Below are positions 10,301 to 20,760 of a DNA stretch of 64,000 nucleotides, in pieces. The first letter of the stretch is position 1; each line of letters begins with the position of its first letter. Source of the stretch: Scolanthus callimorphus (taxonomy: Eukaryota; Cnidaria; Anthozoa; Actiniaria; Edwardsiidae); assembly GCA_033964015.1 (NCBI GenBank), contig CM066924.1, positions 6,120,251 through 6,184,250 of the forward strand, written 5' to 3'. A model generated the notes under the pieces. The model saw nothing but the letters and a program-made list of their open reading frames with translations. It had not been told where the DNA came from and did no database searches. The position numbers were made by a program, and so were the translations under genes.

Positions 10301-13300
10301 AATGTGCACCGTGCAAAATAGGGGAATAACCTTAACTGCTATCTTCTTATTGAAATACATACAGTGCTGTTTCATGTGGAGTCACCGACAACAACCCCCT
10401 CTATGAACCCGACTTGCTGCTTTAGAAGTAACCCAGTCTGTACTGACATGCAATAGAGCGGATTTCACGTGACTGTCATGACTTGTATGTAATTGTGATT
10501 GCTTTGCATTCTCATTGTCTACTTGTTTTCTCAGCCAATCAAATTTTGTAGTAAATACAATTGTGTAATTGGTTAGTAATGGTTGGGCTTGCAATTGGCT
10601 GAGAAAAAAGCCATTTAGGAGCAAGTCGTGAGTTCACTCGACCTGATTGGCTAGTGATTGCTCAATTGCAATTGTTTTCACGACAGTCATGTGAAAACCG
10701 CTATGTACATATGGTATTCTGTAATTATACTTACATAAGTGTTTCAAGCAAGTTTGGACAATTGAGTGGGCAGCAGCAACTGCAGTACTTGTGATTGGAA
10801 GCTCAGCATAGGTTGTGCTTTCTTCATCTTCATCTGTATCTGTATCATCATCATCATTATCATCTGTATCATCACCATTACTGTCAATATCATCCACGTC
10901 AGCATTTCTATCTTGGAGGTCATCACTGTCTGGGGTACCTTGCTCACTATTGGCAACATTTAGTTGCAGTTGATGTTCATTGTTGTTAAGGCCTGCAAAG
11001 AATTGGTGGTAATTGTTGTCATTTTCACTGCACTCTCCTAATTAGGAAAGATATGAAATGAACGTTTATAGTTGTATTGTGGCTAATGTAAATTGTAGAT
11101 TTGTGGTCCACATTTCGAAATATCACAGGCAGAGGACTGGGTTCGAGCCACCACAGAAATAAGCATTCAAACATGGAAAAATTCTATGGAATCTATATAG
11201 GCTGCGATGACATCACCATTTTAGGTGCGAAAAATATATGTCTATCTGTAAAAACGAAATTTATTTTCTCAGCTTCCTTGTGAATTTTTTACCAGCGCGA
11301 TAATACACGAACACTACCATGAAGACCTTTGAAATGAGACTAAATTCAAAGCAACAACTTGTTTATTTGATGAACAAGATTTTTTGCCCCTTTGTGGCAA
11401 AATTGCTCGAATTTCTAAAAACTAGGCCAAAAAAATATGCCTTAATCATTCATGAAGTGTAAAACTGTTTACACTTTTGGATCATGATATTTTCTTTCTT
11501 TTAGTTCTCTAGAAAGTTATTCATTTCCATTGATTATCCATTTCCATTGATAACTAAAATTTGAAGCAAGTTTGGCACAGTTAGGGTCCAAGGTTTAGAA
11601 ATAGACGAACATCTGGATTGGAACCAACACATTGCAGGGCCCGTGGTTTGATCCGCTGGTGCGGAAACGCATAATTTGGCTTTCTCCGCATAATGCACAT
11701 AATCCGTCAAATCCCGCATAATCGCGCATAATTTCCCAAAATTTTGTTGAAAACATCAAAAAGGCATCATTCCTTGGTGAATTTCAAACTTTCTTTCCTA
11801 TTTGTCTTACAAGAGTGATACATTTCTTCTGAAATCGTCTGTCCAACGTCAAACCAACTCGATAGAAATGAGAATAACAAGGCGTTCTATGCTAATAGCG
11901 TCGCGCTGGCAACTGATATCGAAAGGCAATAAAACGTGCCTAATTCGCCAACTAACTAATATTTCCAGCTGAGCAAGATAGATTCAACATGTTTTCGCTT
12001 TGGATATCTAAGTACAATCAAGCCGGAACAGAATGCTAACTGTGATAAACACGGTCGACTTTATGCAGTTCACATTGATCACTGACATTACGCTTTTCAT
12101 GGATCTTTGTTATTGTTACAGTAGCAATTTCATTTCACAAAGAACAACGCGAAAAATACCAGGCACACGAACAGCTCACTCGATAACAAAAAACACTGAC
12201 AGAATAACGTGGCACGTTTGGAACTCATCACAGAGCCTTTTATAGACAAACAAAAGTTGTTAAAGTTAAATAGCAGCTATATCCTCGTAACAAAACAGGC
12301 GAAAAGAGAAAAATATGTTACGGCAAAAAATACTGCGCAATCCCGCATAATTTCGTATTTTTAGCGCATAATTTCGAATTTTTAGCGCATAATTTCAGAA
12401 AAAACGTGCATAATTTCAGGAAAAATCCCGCATCAAACCAGGGCCCTGACATTGACAATGTCGCTAAAAAAGTAAGCTGTGGAATAGGCCTTTATCACAC
12501 AATATTGATTAATAATATATAATAGTAATCAGAAAATGAATTCCAGTTTCCAATTCTACACATGCGTATTAGTAAAAACTGCAAAGTTTCAAAAGAATTA
12601 CTGAAAACTGGCTGAGATATGATGTTTCAAAATTTTGTATTGTATTACGTTTTACAAAGAAGAATGTATGGGCAAATTTTTCAAGTCGAGGCTGGACGGG
12701 CAACGATGCTTATCCAGCCTCATTTCGATTTATTTTCCCAGACATTCTTGTAAAAAAATAAGCCAGAATACGAAGTTTGAAAATTCATATCTCAGTCAGT
12801 ATCCAAGCAATCTTTGCCAATTTTGCTTTTTTTTTAATATGAATGTGTAGAAATTGATTACTGGATTTCATTTTCTAATAACTATTTTATATTATTAATC
12901 AATATTGGAGATTCAATATTGTGTGATAAAGGCCTATAGGAGCCTTAAGACGAATTTGCAATTTTGTTGACAGAAACACTCTAGTGTCAATTTAAAAGCA
13001 ATTATTCAGCCTCACTTCAAATACTGCGCAGTGAAGTGTAGGACGCTCTCAACCAAGGTAATTGTAAAAGACTACAAAACTTCATAATTGAGCTGCAAGG
13101 TTTGAAGAAAAGTTTTGACTATGATGGAGCTAAAATTTGGAATTCCCTCCCAGAAGCTTGTTGAAATTGCAAGACAATGTCAAACTTTAAAAAAAGTAAT
13201 GCTCGCACTTTTTCCCTTGATACACATCCTTAAAAGTTTGTACCTTAGGATAGTTATTATTGTCAGATTTTTCTCTATTAGTATAAGCTTTAAATGTACA

Positions 13301-14690
13301 TTATTAGCATTATTCTAAGTATTGTTATTCTTAGATTTTACAAAAATATTTGGTCGCGAAGTTCAAAGTCACATTTTTTACAGTTTGTGGCTGCAAAATT
13401 TATCATAAAATATTTTTCAAGTAAAAATTCAAAAGTCCCTCACAGGGTTTTTTAGTTGTAATCATTTTCTAACGACACAGAGAATTTGAGGCCGATATCT
13501 TAAATCGTGCGGGGTCAGGAGCTTCACGAAGGTGAAAATTTGAAGTGCTAGAAAAAGTGTTTAAAGTTAATTAAATTACAGAGAATGAGTGGTGAGCAAT
13601 TCAAAAGAATGGCAATGGACGCCTAAGAAACAGTTGACGCGTCATTTGAGGTTTTAGAAATATACTTTTGGACTGTATGAAATGAATTTTTGATAAAAAG
13701 TCATTTTAGGAATTTTACATTTTTACCTATCATGAGACCTTAAGGAAGGACGAGGACGTGATACCTCCGTCACCACATTGAAATGTCACCAAATTGACAT
13801 CATGCTGTCTTTAAATTATAAATTTTACTGCAGTATCCACAGGCATTTTATGTGCAGAAATCCTGAACCTCACCATTTGATGAACAAAAACTTAATTATC
13901 CTCAACAAATCCTCAAGCCGAAATATCATTTCACTCTGCAGTAGATATATATGGATGTTGAAAAGTGACTCTTAAACCTTCAAAATCAAAATGTTAGAAG
14001 AATACATTATAACCTGAAGTTGTCATGGAATTATAAAGACTTGATATAAATTTAAAAGAACACATTGCTAATATAGTTGAACACATTGCTAATATAGTTG
14101 AAGAGTGTTGCAACAAAAGGAAACTCTTTAAATATTTGTGTGTCTTAGGATTAAAGGGCCAGCACATCCATTGCATACTGTGGTACCTTTGACAAAAACA
14201 GAGTATGTCCATTCAGAGACACTTTAATGAAAGAGCTTTAAATATTTCAATTTTAAACACTTTTTAGCAGATATTTTTTTTTCTTAGCAAATCTTACTTT
14301 TCTCATACAAGTTATTCTATTTCTCAACTAAGATTGAACATGTAGCAATTGAAAATAAATCACAAGGTTGCAATAGAAGTTGATCACAGTTGGCCTTGAG
14401 ATAAAATGAAAGAATACAGTTTTCCTTATTATTATGTATATTAACATTTGGTATCACTCGTCAAGGAACAACCAACTTTGAGCTTATGGTAATGCTCATA
14501 CTTTAATAAAAAAATATTGTATCCTCAATAACTTACCGGAAGGACCTGCAGCAGCTGCATCTGGTGGTACTTGCATATTATTATGCTCTGGTTGTGGTGG
14601 ATTTCGCTTCTCAAATGTCTGGCATGGATAGTAGCAGTTGGATTGGGGCTGCCAAGCGGAGAACTTGGGCCTTAGCTCTTGAGAAAATAC
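7293..14690 (-). CDS. multi-exon gene of unknown function (partial model)
   Basis: Minus-strand exons with clean splice borders, in transcription order: 14690-14537, 10992-10735, 8951-8861, 8188-8123 and 7359-7293 (stop TGA at 7293-7295). The 14690 and 10992 exons join in phase (one carried base plus two gives Gly), and the last two also join in phase. The two junctions around the 8951 exon do not fit, so exons are missing or that exon is wrong. The upstream start is not identified. The protein has a Pro/Gln-rich part, an Asp/Glu-rich stretch encoded by GAT repeats, the segment LAEKVVQLMPLLGVGD, the segment GVNLEEYDEAYNSLDQ and a Lys-rich end. It resembles a nuclear protein by charge pattern only. 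I do not recognise the family. The introns are full of mobile elements. Confidence 0.45.
8123..8188 (-). CDS. candidate exon (LATVGVNLEEYDEAYNSLDQ)
   Basis: 66-nt exon with acceptor cttttgcag| and donor ag|gtaatt. It is open in one frame only, and its phase matches the terminal exon at 7293-7359. Confidence 0.45.
8861..8951 (-). CDS. candidate exon (LAEKVVQLMPLLGVGD)
   Basis: Acceptor ctatcag| and donor aag|gtaaaac. The only open frame reads KKLAEKVVQLMPLLGVGDIE and ends NSTK. A longer version starting at 9001 has one in-frame TGA. Its phase does not fit the neighbouring predicted exons. Confidence 0.4.
9763..10203. repeat. long hairpin 1 (about 208-bp arms, 25-nt loop)
   Basis: Left arm 9763-9970 and right arm 9996-10203 are near-perfect reverse complements with a few small gaps. 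The loop is 9971-9995. Outer ends are gcttttcccatgcgattt and its complement. It lies in an intron of the 7.3-14.7 kb gene. Confidence 0.9.
10202..10283. repeat. hairpin 2 (28-bp arms) with the same 25-nt loop
   Basis: Arms 10202-10229 and 10255-10283 pair with one mismatch and one indel. The loop, 10230-10254, is base-for-base identical to the loop of hairpin 1, although the stems are unrelated. Confidence 0.9.
10457..10702. mobile_element. 246-bp MITE, family A
   Basis: Terminal inverted repeats agcggatttcacgtgactgt and agcggttttcacatgactgt (right end read inward). The interior has repeated aattg/caatt palindromes. A second copy of almost the same length is at 48726-48972 and a left-end fragment is at 36237. 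Confidence 0.8.
10735..10992 (-). CDS. internal exon encoding an acidic Asp-rich stretch
   Basis: Acceptor tttgcag| and donor t|gtaagtat. The 258-nt exon takes two bases at the start and leaves one. It reads LNNNEHQLQLNVANSEQGTP and then a long run of Asp, Thr and Glu encoded by repeated GAT triplets, ending in a hydrophobic/Cys segment (IVQTCLKHL). It joins in phase with the 14537-14690 exon. The donor is 33 bases from the edge of the MITE at 10457-10702. Confidence 0.55.
11635..12448. mobile_element. 814-bp non-autonomous element with 6-bp TSD
   Basis: Ends cagggcccgtggtttgat and atcaaaccagggccctg are inverted repeats. Flanks are direct copies of acattg at 11629-11634 and 12449-12454. The subterminal regions repeat gcataatttc-type motifs many times on both sides. 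Removing the element and one acattg restores the reading frame of the LINE relic. Confidence 0.75.
12486..12935. mobile_element. 450-bp palindromic MITE
   Basis: Ends aggcctttatcacacaatat and its inverted copy atattgtgtgataaaggcct. The two halves (about 225 bp each) are diverged inverted copies of each other along the whole length. Flanked by a 2-3 base duplication (at or ata) and inserted in the LINE relic. Confidence 0.75.
13301..14536. other. no gene recognised
   Basis: AT-rich intronic or intergenic sequence. The only structure seen is a perfect 21-base tandem duplication near 14060-14101 (acacattgctaatatagttg repeated). Confidence 0.5.
14537..14690 (-). CDS. internal exon, Pro/Gln/Ala-rich
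   Basis: Acceptor tttacag| at 14691-14693 and donor g|gtaagt after 14537. The 154-nt exon is open in one frame (VFSQELRPKFSAWQPQSNCY at the start, DAAAAGPS at the end) and leaves one base, which matches the next exon. Part of the 7.3-14.7 kb gene. Confidence 0.55.
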
Positions 14691-15329
14691 CTGTAAATAA
14701 TATAGACATTAACCATGAATGCCTTTAGCTAAGTATAAACAATAGTTATTTACCAGATGAATGATCCTTTTGTGGTTTCTAAGTATTATAATGGGAAGAT
14801 GTAAATGGGAAAAAAATGGGAAGTGTAAGTGTAGCATTGAAAATAGCAATTACAAGCAATAAAGTTGATGTAACTGCAGATAGAGAGGGTGATTTTCATT
14901 ATAGAGTAGAAGTATTGTAGGTGTAACAATTTGTTGTCAATGCATTAATTGCTATGTATAGTATTTGTTGAGTCAGTGAGTGCATGATTGAAATATGAAA
15001 CTATTGAGCAGAAAATTCATAATAAATTAAAAATCATGACACTGTAATCATGCCAATTTAAAAAATGTTTGTAGAAAAGGTGTGTAAATTGAAAGGAGTT
15101 TACGGCATGCAGGTTTTTTTTTTCTGTCATTGCAAGGTGGCTTAACAATGTGCATTGGAATTTACTGATATGAATGCATTGTACTGGTTTTTCTCGCATA
15201 CATTGATTCCCATACATCATGAATGTTTTCGGAAATACTGTTTGGCATCATCATCTAGCAAAATACTCCAGACTCGAAAAATAACCAGCGATAGTACATG
15301 AAAATGTCTATTAAGAGACATTTATCTTG

Positions 15330-15523
15330 GTTCCCTTAATTTCATTCTCTATTGGTGCTTTTATTGGAATGTTTTTATTATTTTAGTACTTGCCTGTTAT
15401 AAATATTTCTTTTCAATCCTTTATTGTAAAGCACTTAGAACGCTGATTTGAGCGCTATAAGAATGTTTGCTGCTGCTGCTGCTGTTGTTGTTGTTGTTGT
15501 TGTTGTTCTTGTTGTTGTTTACA
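15330..15523 (+). mobile_element. LINE/SINE 3' tail with GCT/GTT microsatellite
   Basis: The motif gcacttagaacgctgatttg followed by agcgctataagaatgtt and then GCT and GTT triplet repeats (15469-15520) looks like the 3' end of a non-LTR element with a microsatellite tail. No coding part is recognised upstream. Confidence 0.45.
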
Positions 15524-16120
15524 CTCTTTGAATAAAAGTAAATTAGGGCTCCAGTTAGACAATACCCGCCGGATTAGGTTTTAGAAGCCCTTTCAGTTGC
15601 TTTTGTTTTAAACTAAAGCCTTCTTGAATGAGTTAATGAGAACTTCAAACATAAAACTCTTTTCTACTCTGCTCAAGATACTTTCTTTTCAAATAGTCCC
15701 TGCGGGGTTAGGTTTAGAAGCCGTCCGTGCTGTATCGGGTCTACAAACAAAATCCGATACAGCACGGCCGCTCATTCTGTAAACTTTACGTAATGTTGTC
15801 ATTCGGAAAAGGGCATTATGATAAACAAATCACTCTTGGCTGCCCTCTGAATCTGTGTCATCTGTGGTCTCCTCTTCCTGATCCCCTCGCACCAGCTAAA
15901 TTCCCTCAATGCTAGGAGTGGTGAACAAGCTCATTAACGGTCCCTAAGAATCTTACCAGAGTAAAACAAGACGCAGTGTCTTGAAAAGGACTTGAAAAGG
16001 ATGAACAGCCGGGCTCCCCTTAAGGTGGCAATGGCTTGAAAGAAGAAAAATGTATCAATATCATTTTGTCCTTTCACTTCTACCTACAGTTAAATATCAT
16101 TCAATCGGAGTTAAATATAA

Positions 16121-16155
16121 TATATAGATTTAGGCACTGCCTAAAAGCGGAGCTC
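16121..16155 (+). repeat. 35-bp interspersed motif, copy 1
   Basis: tatatagatttaggcactgc followed by ctaaaagcggagctcc. The same motif, with cactgg in place of cactgc, is at 49829-49866 and 50840-50880 (both inverted) and 57259-57295. The core is a palindrome, tagccactggcta. Confidence 0.7.
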
Positions 16156-16340
16156 CTGATGCATTAATCCATAAAATTATTATTACAAATAATAATTACA
16201 TTCAATGCTACGAGAGAGTTTTATTACAATCTCAGTTTGATATTAAAATTTCACATTTAATCAACATCGAATTCCTTTTCGCATTGCTAATAAAAAGTTG
16301 GTTTGGCATCCTCCTAGAGAATCTTGGCTCGAGATTCACT

Positions 16341-16616
16341 GTTACGGTGCGACTACGTCAACCGGGCCATCCCGTAAAAACGTTTGTCATTTATAGATTC
16401 AAACCATTTTAAGCAAATTAATACCTGCAATACATCTGAAGATGAGTAATTAAGTGTTTTGAAGTGATTTCTGCCCATAATTTCCACAATTTTTACGAGA
16501 AAAGCGATATTTCGGTGTCTCAGATCTCAAGAAAGTCGAGATCCTTTGTTCTGTACTCGCTTTCTGATTGGCTAACTTCTTACAATATGGCCCGGTTGAC
16601 GTAGTCGCACAGTAAC
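16341..16616. mobile_element. 276-bp MITE
   Basis: Inverted terminal repeats of about 30 bp: gttacggtgcgactacgtca with accgggccat at the left, and the same inverted at the right with one gap. No coding content. Confidence 0.75.
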
Positions 16617-16644
16617 ACCGAAATTAACTTTCGGAAATTCTTCC

Positions 16645-16880
16645 TCTACCCCCTGGGAAATCCCCCCTGGGAAGAGCGTTTTGGGGATTGCTTCCCCACG
16701 GATTGCACCCACGGAAGAGGCCTTTCTTGTTGCACCCCCTCGGAAAAAACCCACGGAAGAGGCCTTCCTTTATTGCACCCCCTCGGACAACCCACCGGAA
16801 GAGCCTTTTTTGGTTTGACCCTCGGAAAAATCGGGAAAAGGCCATTTTGCTATACCCCCTCGGAAAAAACTCTCCTGTAG
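16645..16880. repeat. minisatellite, about 45-bp unit
   Basis: About five imperfect copies of a unit containing cacggaagaggcctt, then ttgcaccccctcggaaaaaa. An open frame through it is a by-product of the repeat. Confidence 0.7.
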
Positions 16881-17670
16881 GGAGAGGGGGTGCGGCTAAA
16901 AAATGGAATGGCCCATAGAGACTTAGAGTTTGAAACACATATTTAGTCACTCTAATCACATTTCCTAACTTGAGAACGATGACTGGCGCGCTACATACGT
17001 TTTCAAGGATTCGACGAAACTAGCGGAAAACGTTTAGAGATGGATATTAGAGATAGAAATTATATCAAAGTCACTTTCTGTAGTTTACAGGATTACGTCT
17101 CATTTTTCATGCGCGTGTTTTAGTTTTGTAAGTGCTATTCTATTCTACATATATGGTGTGCCGTACAGGTTCTTTAGAGTCTGACAATTGTCTTGGGTTC
17201 TTGCGAGTCACCATAAATGTGAATAATGCCATTTTGCTTGGGTCGGTTTTTGAGGAAAACTTTGATTCTTCTACAACAAATAAAAAAGTATCATTAGTAC
17301 TGAAATAAGTTTACACATACGCCGGTCTAATCATGAGCCGTTCCTAATTCAAATTAACTTAGACAATGCAGTTTCTTCATTTGCATTAGGAACGGCTTAT
17401 AGGCCGGCTTCTAGACTTTCAACGTGCTTGGTATTCGACTTGCGGCCTGCTTATATCCTAAGCCATGCTCTCATTGCAGATTCGCTTACCTGTAAGCATG
17501 ATGTCGCCACCACGTCAAACAAACATAACCTCAAGCAATCACTGTGAGAGTGGCAATTATTTGATGCCCTACACAACATAAAATATACACATTAAGATAA
17601 GGAAACGCTAATGAGAAAATAACTCATACAATACAACTGTAATGTTGCGATGTTTAAAAAGAAAACATAC

Positions 17671-17888
17671 CTTAACTTTAATCCAGGTCCACTGATGAGC
17701 TGCTGCAAAAGCAGGGCATAATTATAGCTTTCGCGTGTCACGTATCTCCTGTTCCACATTATTATGTACGTCGTTGTGCTCATTGATGCCAAAATAAAAC
17801 AAGATAAACATATTAGTAACAAGAGCAAAGAAGAAAAAGCCAATGAAACCCCGATTTCGGCCGTTAATGGCCCAGTGCCGATGGCCAT
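17671..17888 (-). CDS. candidate first coding exon of a small membrane protein
   Basis: An ATG at 17888-17886 on the minus strand opens 72 codons ending at a donor, ag|gtatgt (17671/17670). After MAIGTGPLTAEIG comes a clear hydrophobic segment (VSLAFSSLLLLLICLSCFIL), then a basic stretch (WNRRYVTRESYNYALLLQQL). This looks like a single-pass membrane segment. No homologue is recognised. Its phase (two bases carried) does not fit the 14537-14690 exon, so it may belong to another gene or be chance. Confidence 0.35.
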
Positions 17889-18039
17889 GTGAGTTGCTTT
17901 TTTTTTAGCAAGATTCTCCCTTGACTATGGTATGCCCAAAAAACTGGCTGGAATAAGGTCTTGTGTTTTGTGGTTAAAGACCATTGGAACAAAAAAGTTG
18001 CAAAATTTCGCGACAAAAGCCTTTAAAACCCTTTTGAAC

Positions 18040-18675
18040 GTTGCTACACCTTCGTCCTGTGATTTTTAAAGCAAAAGCATTATAATATGGAGTTTTTGTT
18101 CGATCAAACCTTTATGCTTATTCTGCGAAAAAACAAGTGCAATACCTTGGCCGTTTCTAACATCATTTGATAACTTCTGAGTTCGCCTTCATCTCGGTGT
18201 ACGTGCGGGTTTCTCACGGACCACGCGGGCCACGATATATTGTTATGTCCATTTCCAGATCTCAAGGATGTGTCACTCGGCAGATGTAAATAAAAAACGA
18301 AAAAAATAAATAAATTAAAACAAGAATAGGTAGGTAGAGGACCGACAGAACCTTTAAAATCCTTTTGGGCGCACGGTCGCTTTATCCTCGCCCGGCAATT
18401 AATTTTTGAAGTATTGAATTAAAGTATTGTATGGCGTTTTGTTCTATTACACTATTATGCTTATTCCTGCGAAAAACAGATTTTCGGATTGTCAAAAAGC
18501 AAATACAAAAGTACTGATTGTAATACCTTTGGAGTTTCTACTATCATTCGTTAACTTGAGAGCCCCCTGCTGTTGGACCAGTAGACGTTCTTCAAATAAG
18601 GCCACGTTATATTATGTGTCAACTTCCAGAGTTCCACGACTTGTTTCAGTGAGACACTTCAGATCTAAATAAAAA
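18040..18675. repeat. diverged tandem duplication
   Basis: 18040-18310 and 18350-18675 share order and wording (tatgcttattc(c)tgcgaaaaa, aatacctttgg, ctaacatcatt/ctatcattcg, cagatctaaataaaaaac). Non-coding. Confidence 0.5.
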
Positions 18676-18812
18676 ACGCAAAAACGAACGCAAGAACATC
18701 AATCATTCGTGATGGTTATTTGCACAATATAGACAAAGTTTCTTAAAATTAACTCCATTCAATAATTGAACTTACCATGACAGTTTAAAAAGAATTCTCA
18801 CAGTAAGGTTTA

Positions 18813-19143
18813 GTTATGCATGGCCACGCAAGGCCCTCAGTCTCTTCTGACAGACTGATTGCAGCATAATCACTAATCGCGCTGTTATGCATGGCCACGC
18901 AAGGCCCTCAGTCTCTTCTGACAGACTGATTCCAGCATAACCAGTTATGCATGGCCACGTAAGCCCTCAGTCTCTTCTAACAGACTGATTCCAGCATAAC
19001 CACTAGTCTCCCTGTTATGCATGGCCACGCAAGGCCCTCAGTCTACTGATTCCAGCATAACTACTAGTCGCGCTGTTATGCATGGCCACACAAGGCCCTC
19101 AGTCTCTTCTTACAGACTGATTCCAGCATAACCACTAGTCGCG
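18813..19143. repeat. five tandem palindromic cassettes at the Helitron 3' side
   Basis: Five copies of 60-70 bp start near 18813, 18883, 18942, 19013 and 19074. Each has an outer stem (gttatgcatgg with ccagcataac) and an inner stem (cagtct with agactg); copy 4 lacks the inner left part. Spacers resemble cactagtcgcgct. The array begins about 80 bases beyond the helicase stop codon, on its 3' side. Confidence 0.85.
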
Positions 19144-19224
19144 ATATCCTGGTCACACGTCTCGGATGCTCGTCCAGCTGTTTCACACGATCATTCATAT
19201 TGATTGGCGGTCACGACGACCTTC

Positions 19225-20760
19225 TCAGTCTCGAGACTCTGCCCAATGGACTAGCTCCCGGAAAGTCTCCCCCTCGTATACTCTGCTTAGAGGTTGTCGT
19301 TCACGACATTCTGCAGTCAAAGCACGTAGCCTTTCGATTTCTCTCTGTCGAGACTGTACTGTCGGCGTATTAACTGCTCGAAATCTGTCCATGTTGATGA
19401 GTACGTCCTGGTGAAATGCAAAGTCTGGATCTCTTCCATCTCCCCCTGCAGACTTCGCTCTAGACAATGCCACAAAGAACGCTCCTGGGCTCTTTGCTTC
19501 AAACGCATGACTACCTGGATGAATCACGACATATCTAAATGGCTCTCCTTCGCCTACAGTCATCCCTTGGCATTTATGGATCGTCATTCCCCAAGCCAAT
19601 CGCAGCGGAACCTGCACACGTCTGCAACATACGCAGTCTGTTGCCCTGCTTATCGGTACAATCGGTACAACAGTTGGATCGGTAGCGATGAAAGCTGGTC
19701 CCTTGTAGCCAGTAAAGCGCACTAACACATAATCCGGTTGTGGCGGTGGGTCATCCGTCGGTCTGCGTCCATGAAGATAAACAATATCTGCCACGCTGCC
19801 GACCGCTCCATTGTATAGACCCCATTCTGCCTTAAGGTTTGCCACGAGCATCACTTTGCTGTCCCTGCAGAGGTAAACGACTTTAAGCAATCCACCAGCC
19901 TTGTTGCTGTCAGCCTTCAGCGCGTGCCTTCCATGGTTTACAGCTTTAATTTTTGCTACCGGGTGATCTTGACGTCGATTACATTCCAGCAATTTGCTCT
20001 TATTTCGTTCCCATTCAAGTCGGTGCGTTGGGAACACAAAGAGACCCTGCTCATCCATTCTCTGTAACAGTTCTTCACCATGTGTCCTGAGGAGATCGTG
20101 CCACTGGAATTTCTGAAGCCACTGAACATGCTCCATCGTAGTGGTATAGTCGCGCATACACGTCAGTACGTCTCGTAGCTGTACTTCTGCCTCGGACTGT
20201 CTGACAATCTGAACCAGCTCTACGGCAGTGTCAAAGGCTGTCCACACTAGTCTACCATGATTTGACGGAGCGTTCCGTGATTCCGCTACATAAACAGGTG
20301 TGTCCAAAACCGGAGGCAACTGAACGTCATCTCCCATCATTGCCACTACTGGAATTCCTCCCCAGGGTTCCTCTGCAGTTCTTCCTTTGTTCATTGCATA
20401 TCGTGCGTGCTGTTCCATCCAGCCCATTGTAGTGCGCCCAAACATAGATCGTTCATCTCCAATCAGCACCTTAAGGTTCTCACATCGTTTCTGAATTTTC
20501 TCTAAAACAGTTCCTGATGGGATGGTTAGTTCATGACAAGATCTACCTCCCGTTGGTATCGACAAGAACCTGTGCGCCGTACTCCCTTTCACCAAGTATG
20601 CAGAATTTCCCGTGGGCGTGATCACTTGAATAGCGTCAGTAACACCACAGACTTGTCTTACTAAGCGCTGTAAACACTTGATCACGTATGATTCCCGGTA
20701 CCTCCTGTTCCAGACACGACGAGTCGAAGTGGTTGGTAATCATCAGGGTTCTCCATGAAA
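19225..20760 (-). pseudogene. PIF1-like helicase domain of the Helitron
   Basis: 5'-3' DNA helicase of superfamily 1B. Walker A reads SGTGGTG (20694-20711), but the lysine codon is hit by a 1-base deletion, so the following SYVIKCLQ lies in another frame. Then come ITPTGNSAYLVKGSTAHRFL, Walker B (VLIGDERSM, Asp-Glu), MMGDDVQLPPV (motif III), LAWGMTIHKCQGMT and FFVALSRAKS (motifs V/VI). The long 486-codon uninterrupted frame from 20685 to the stop shows the copy is not very old. It would unwind DNA during rolling-circle transposition; here it is non-functional without Walker A in frame. Confidence 0.8.

Larger units (their letters stand above)
11560..13300 (+). pseudogene. LINE reverse-transcriptase 3' relic split by two nested elements
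   Basis: Three pieces of one decayed LINE ORF2 C-terminal region lie in order on the plus strand. The first, around 11583-11634, reads QGLEIDEHLDWNQH. The second, 12455-12485, reads DNVAKKVSCGIG. The third, 12939-13200, reads GALRRICNFVDRN, then KAIIQPHFKYCAV and later YDGAKIWNSLPEAC. These match the usual order after the RT domain of jockey/CR1-like LINEs (IDEHL, IIQPHFEYC and WNSLP-type motifs). The gaps are exactly the insertions at 11635-12448 and 12486-12935. It has several stops and is inactive. Confidence 0.6.

Noticed and set aside
11131..11160. gggttcgagccacca as a tRNA T-arm with CCA
   Set aside because: No A box, anticodon arm or acceptor stem could be found upstream; a chance B-box-like match.
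16572..16959. Overlapping open frames on both strands
   Set aside because: They follow the 45-bp minisatellite.
18809..18812. CTAA as the Helitron 3' terminus
   Set aside because: Not followed by T on the minus strand and the hairpin directly before it is weak; kept only as a possibility in the element entry.
18813..19143. CRISPR array
   Set aside because: Repeats and spacers are both conserved, the units are palindromic, there are no cas genes and the DNA is eukaryotic.
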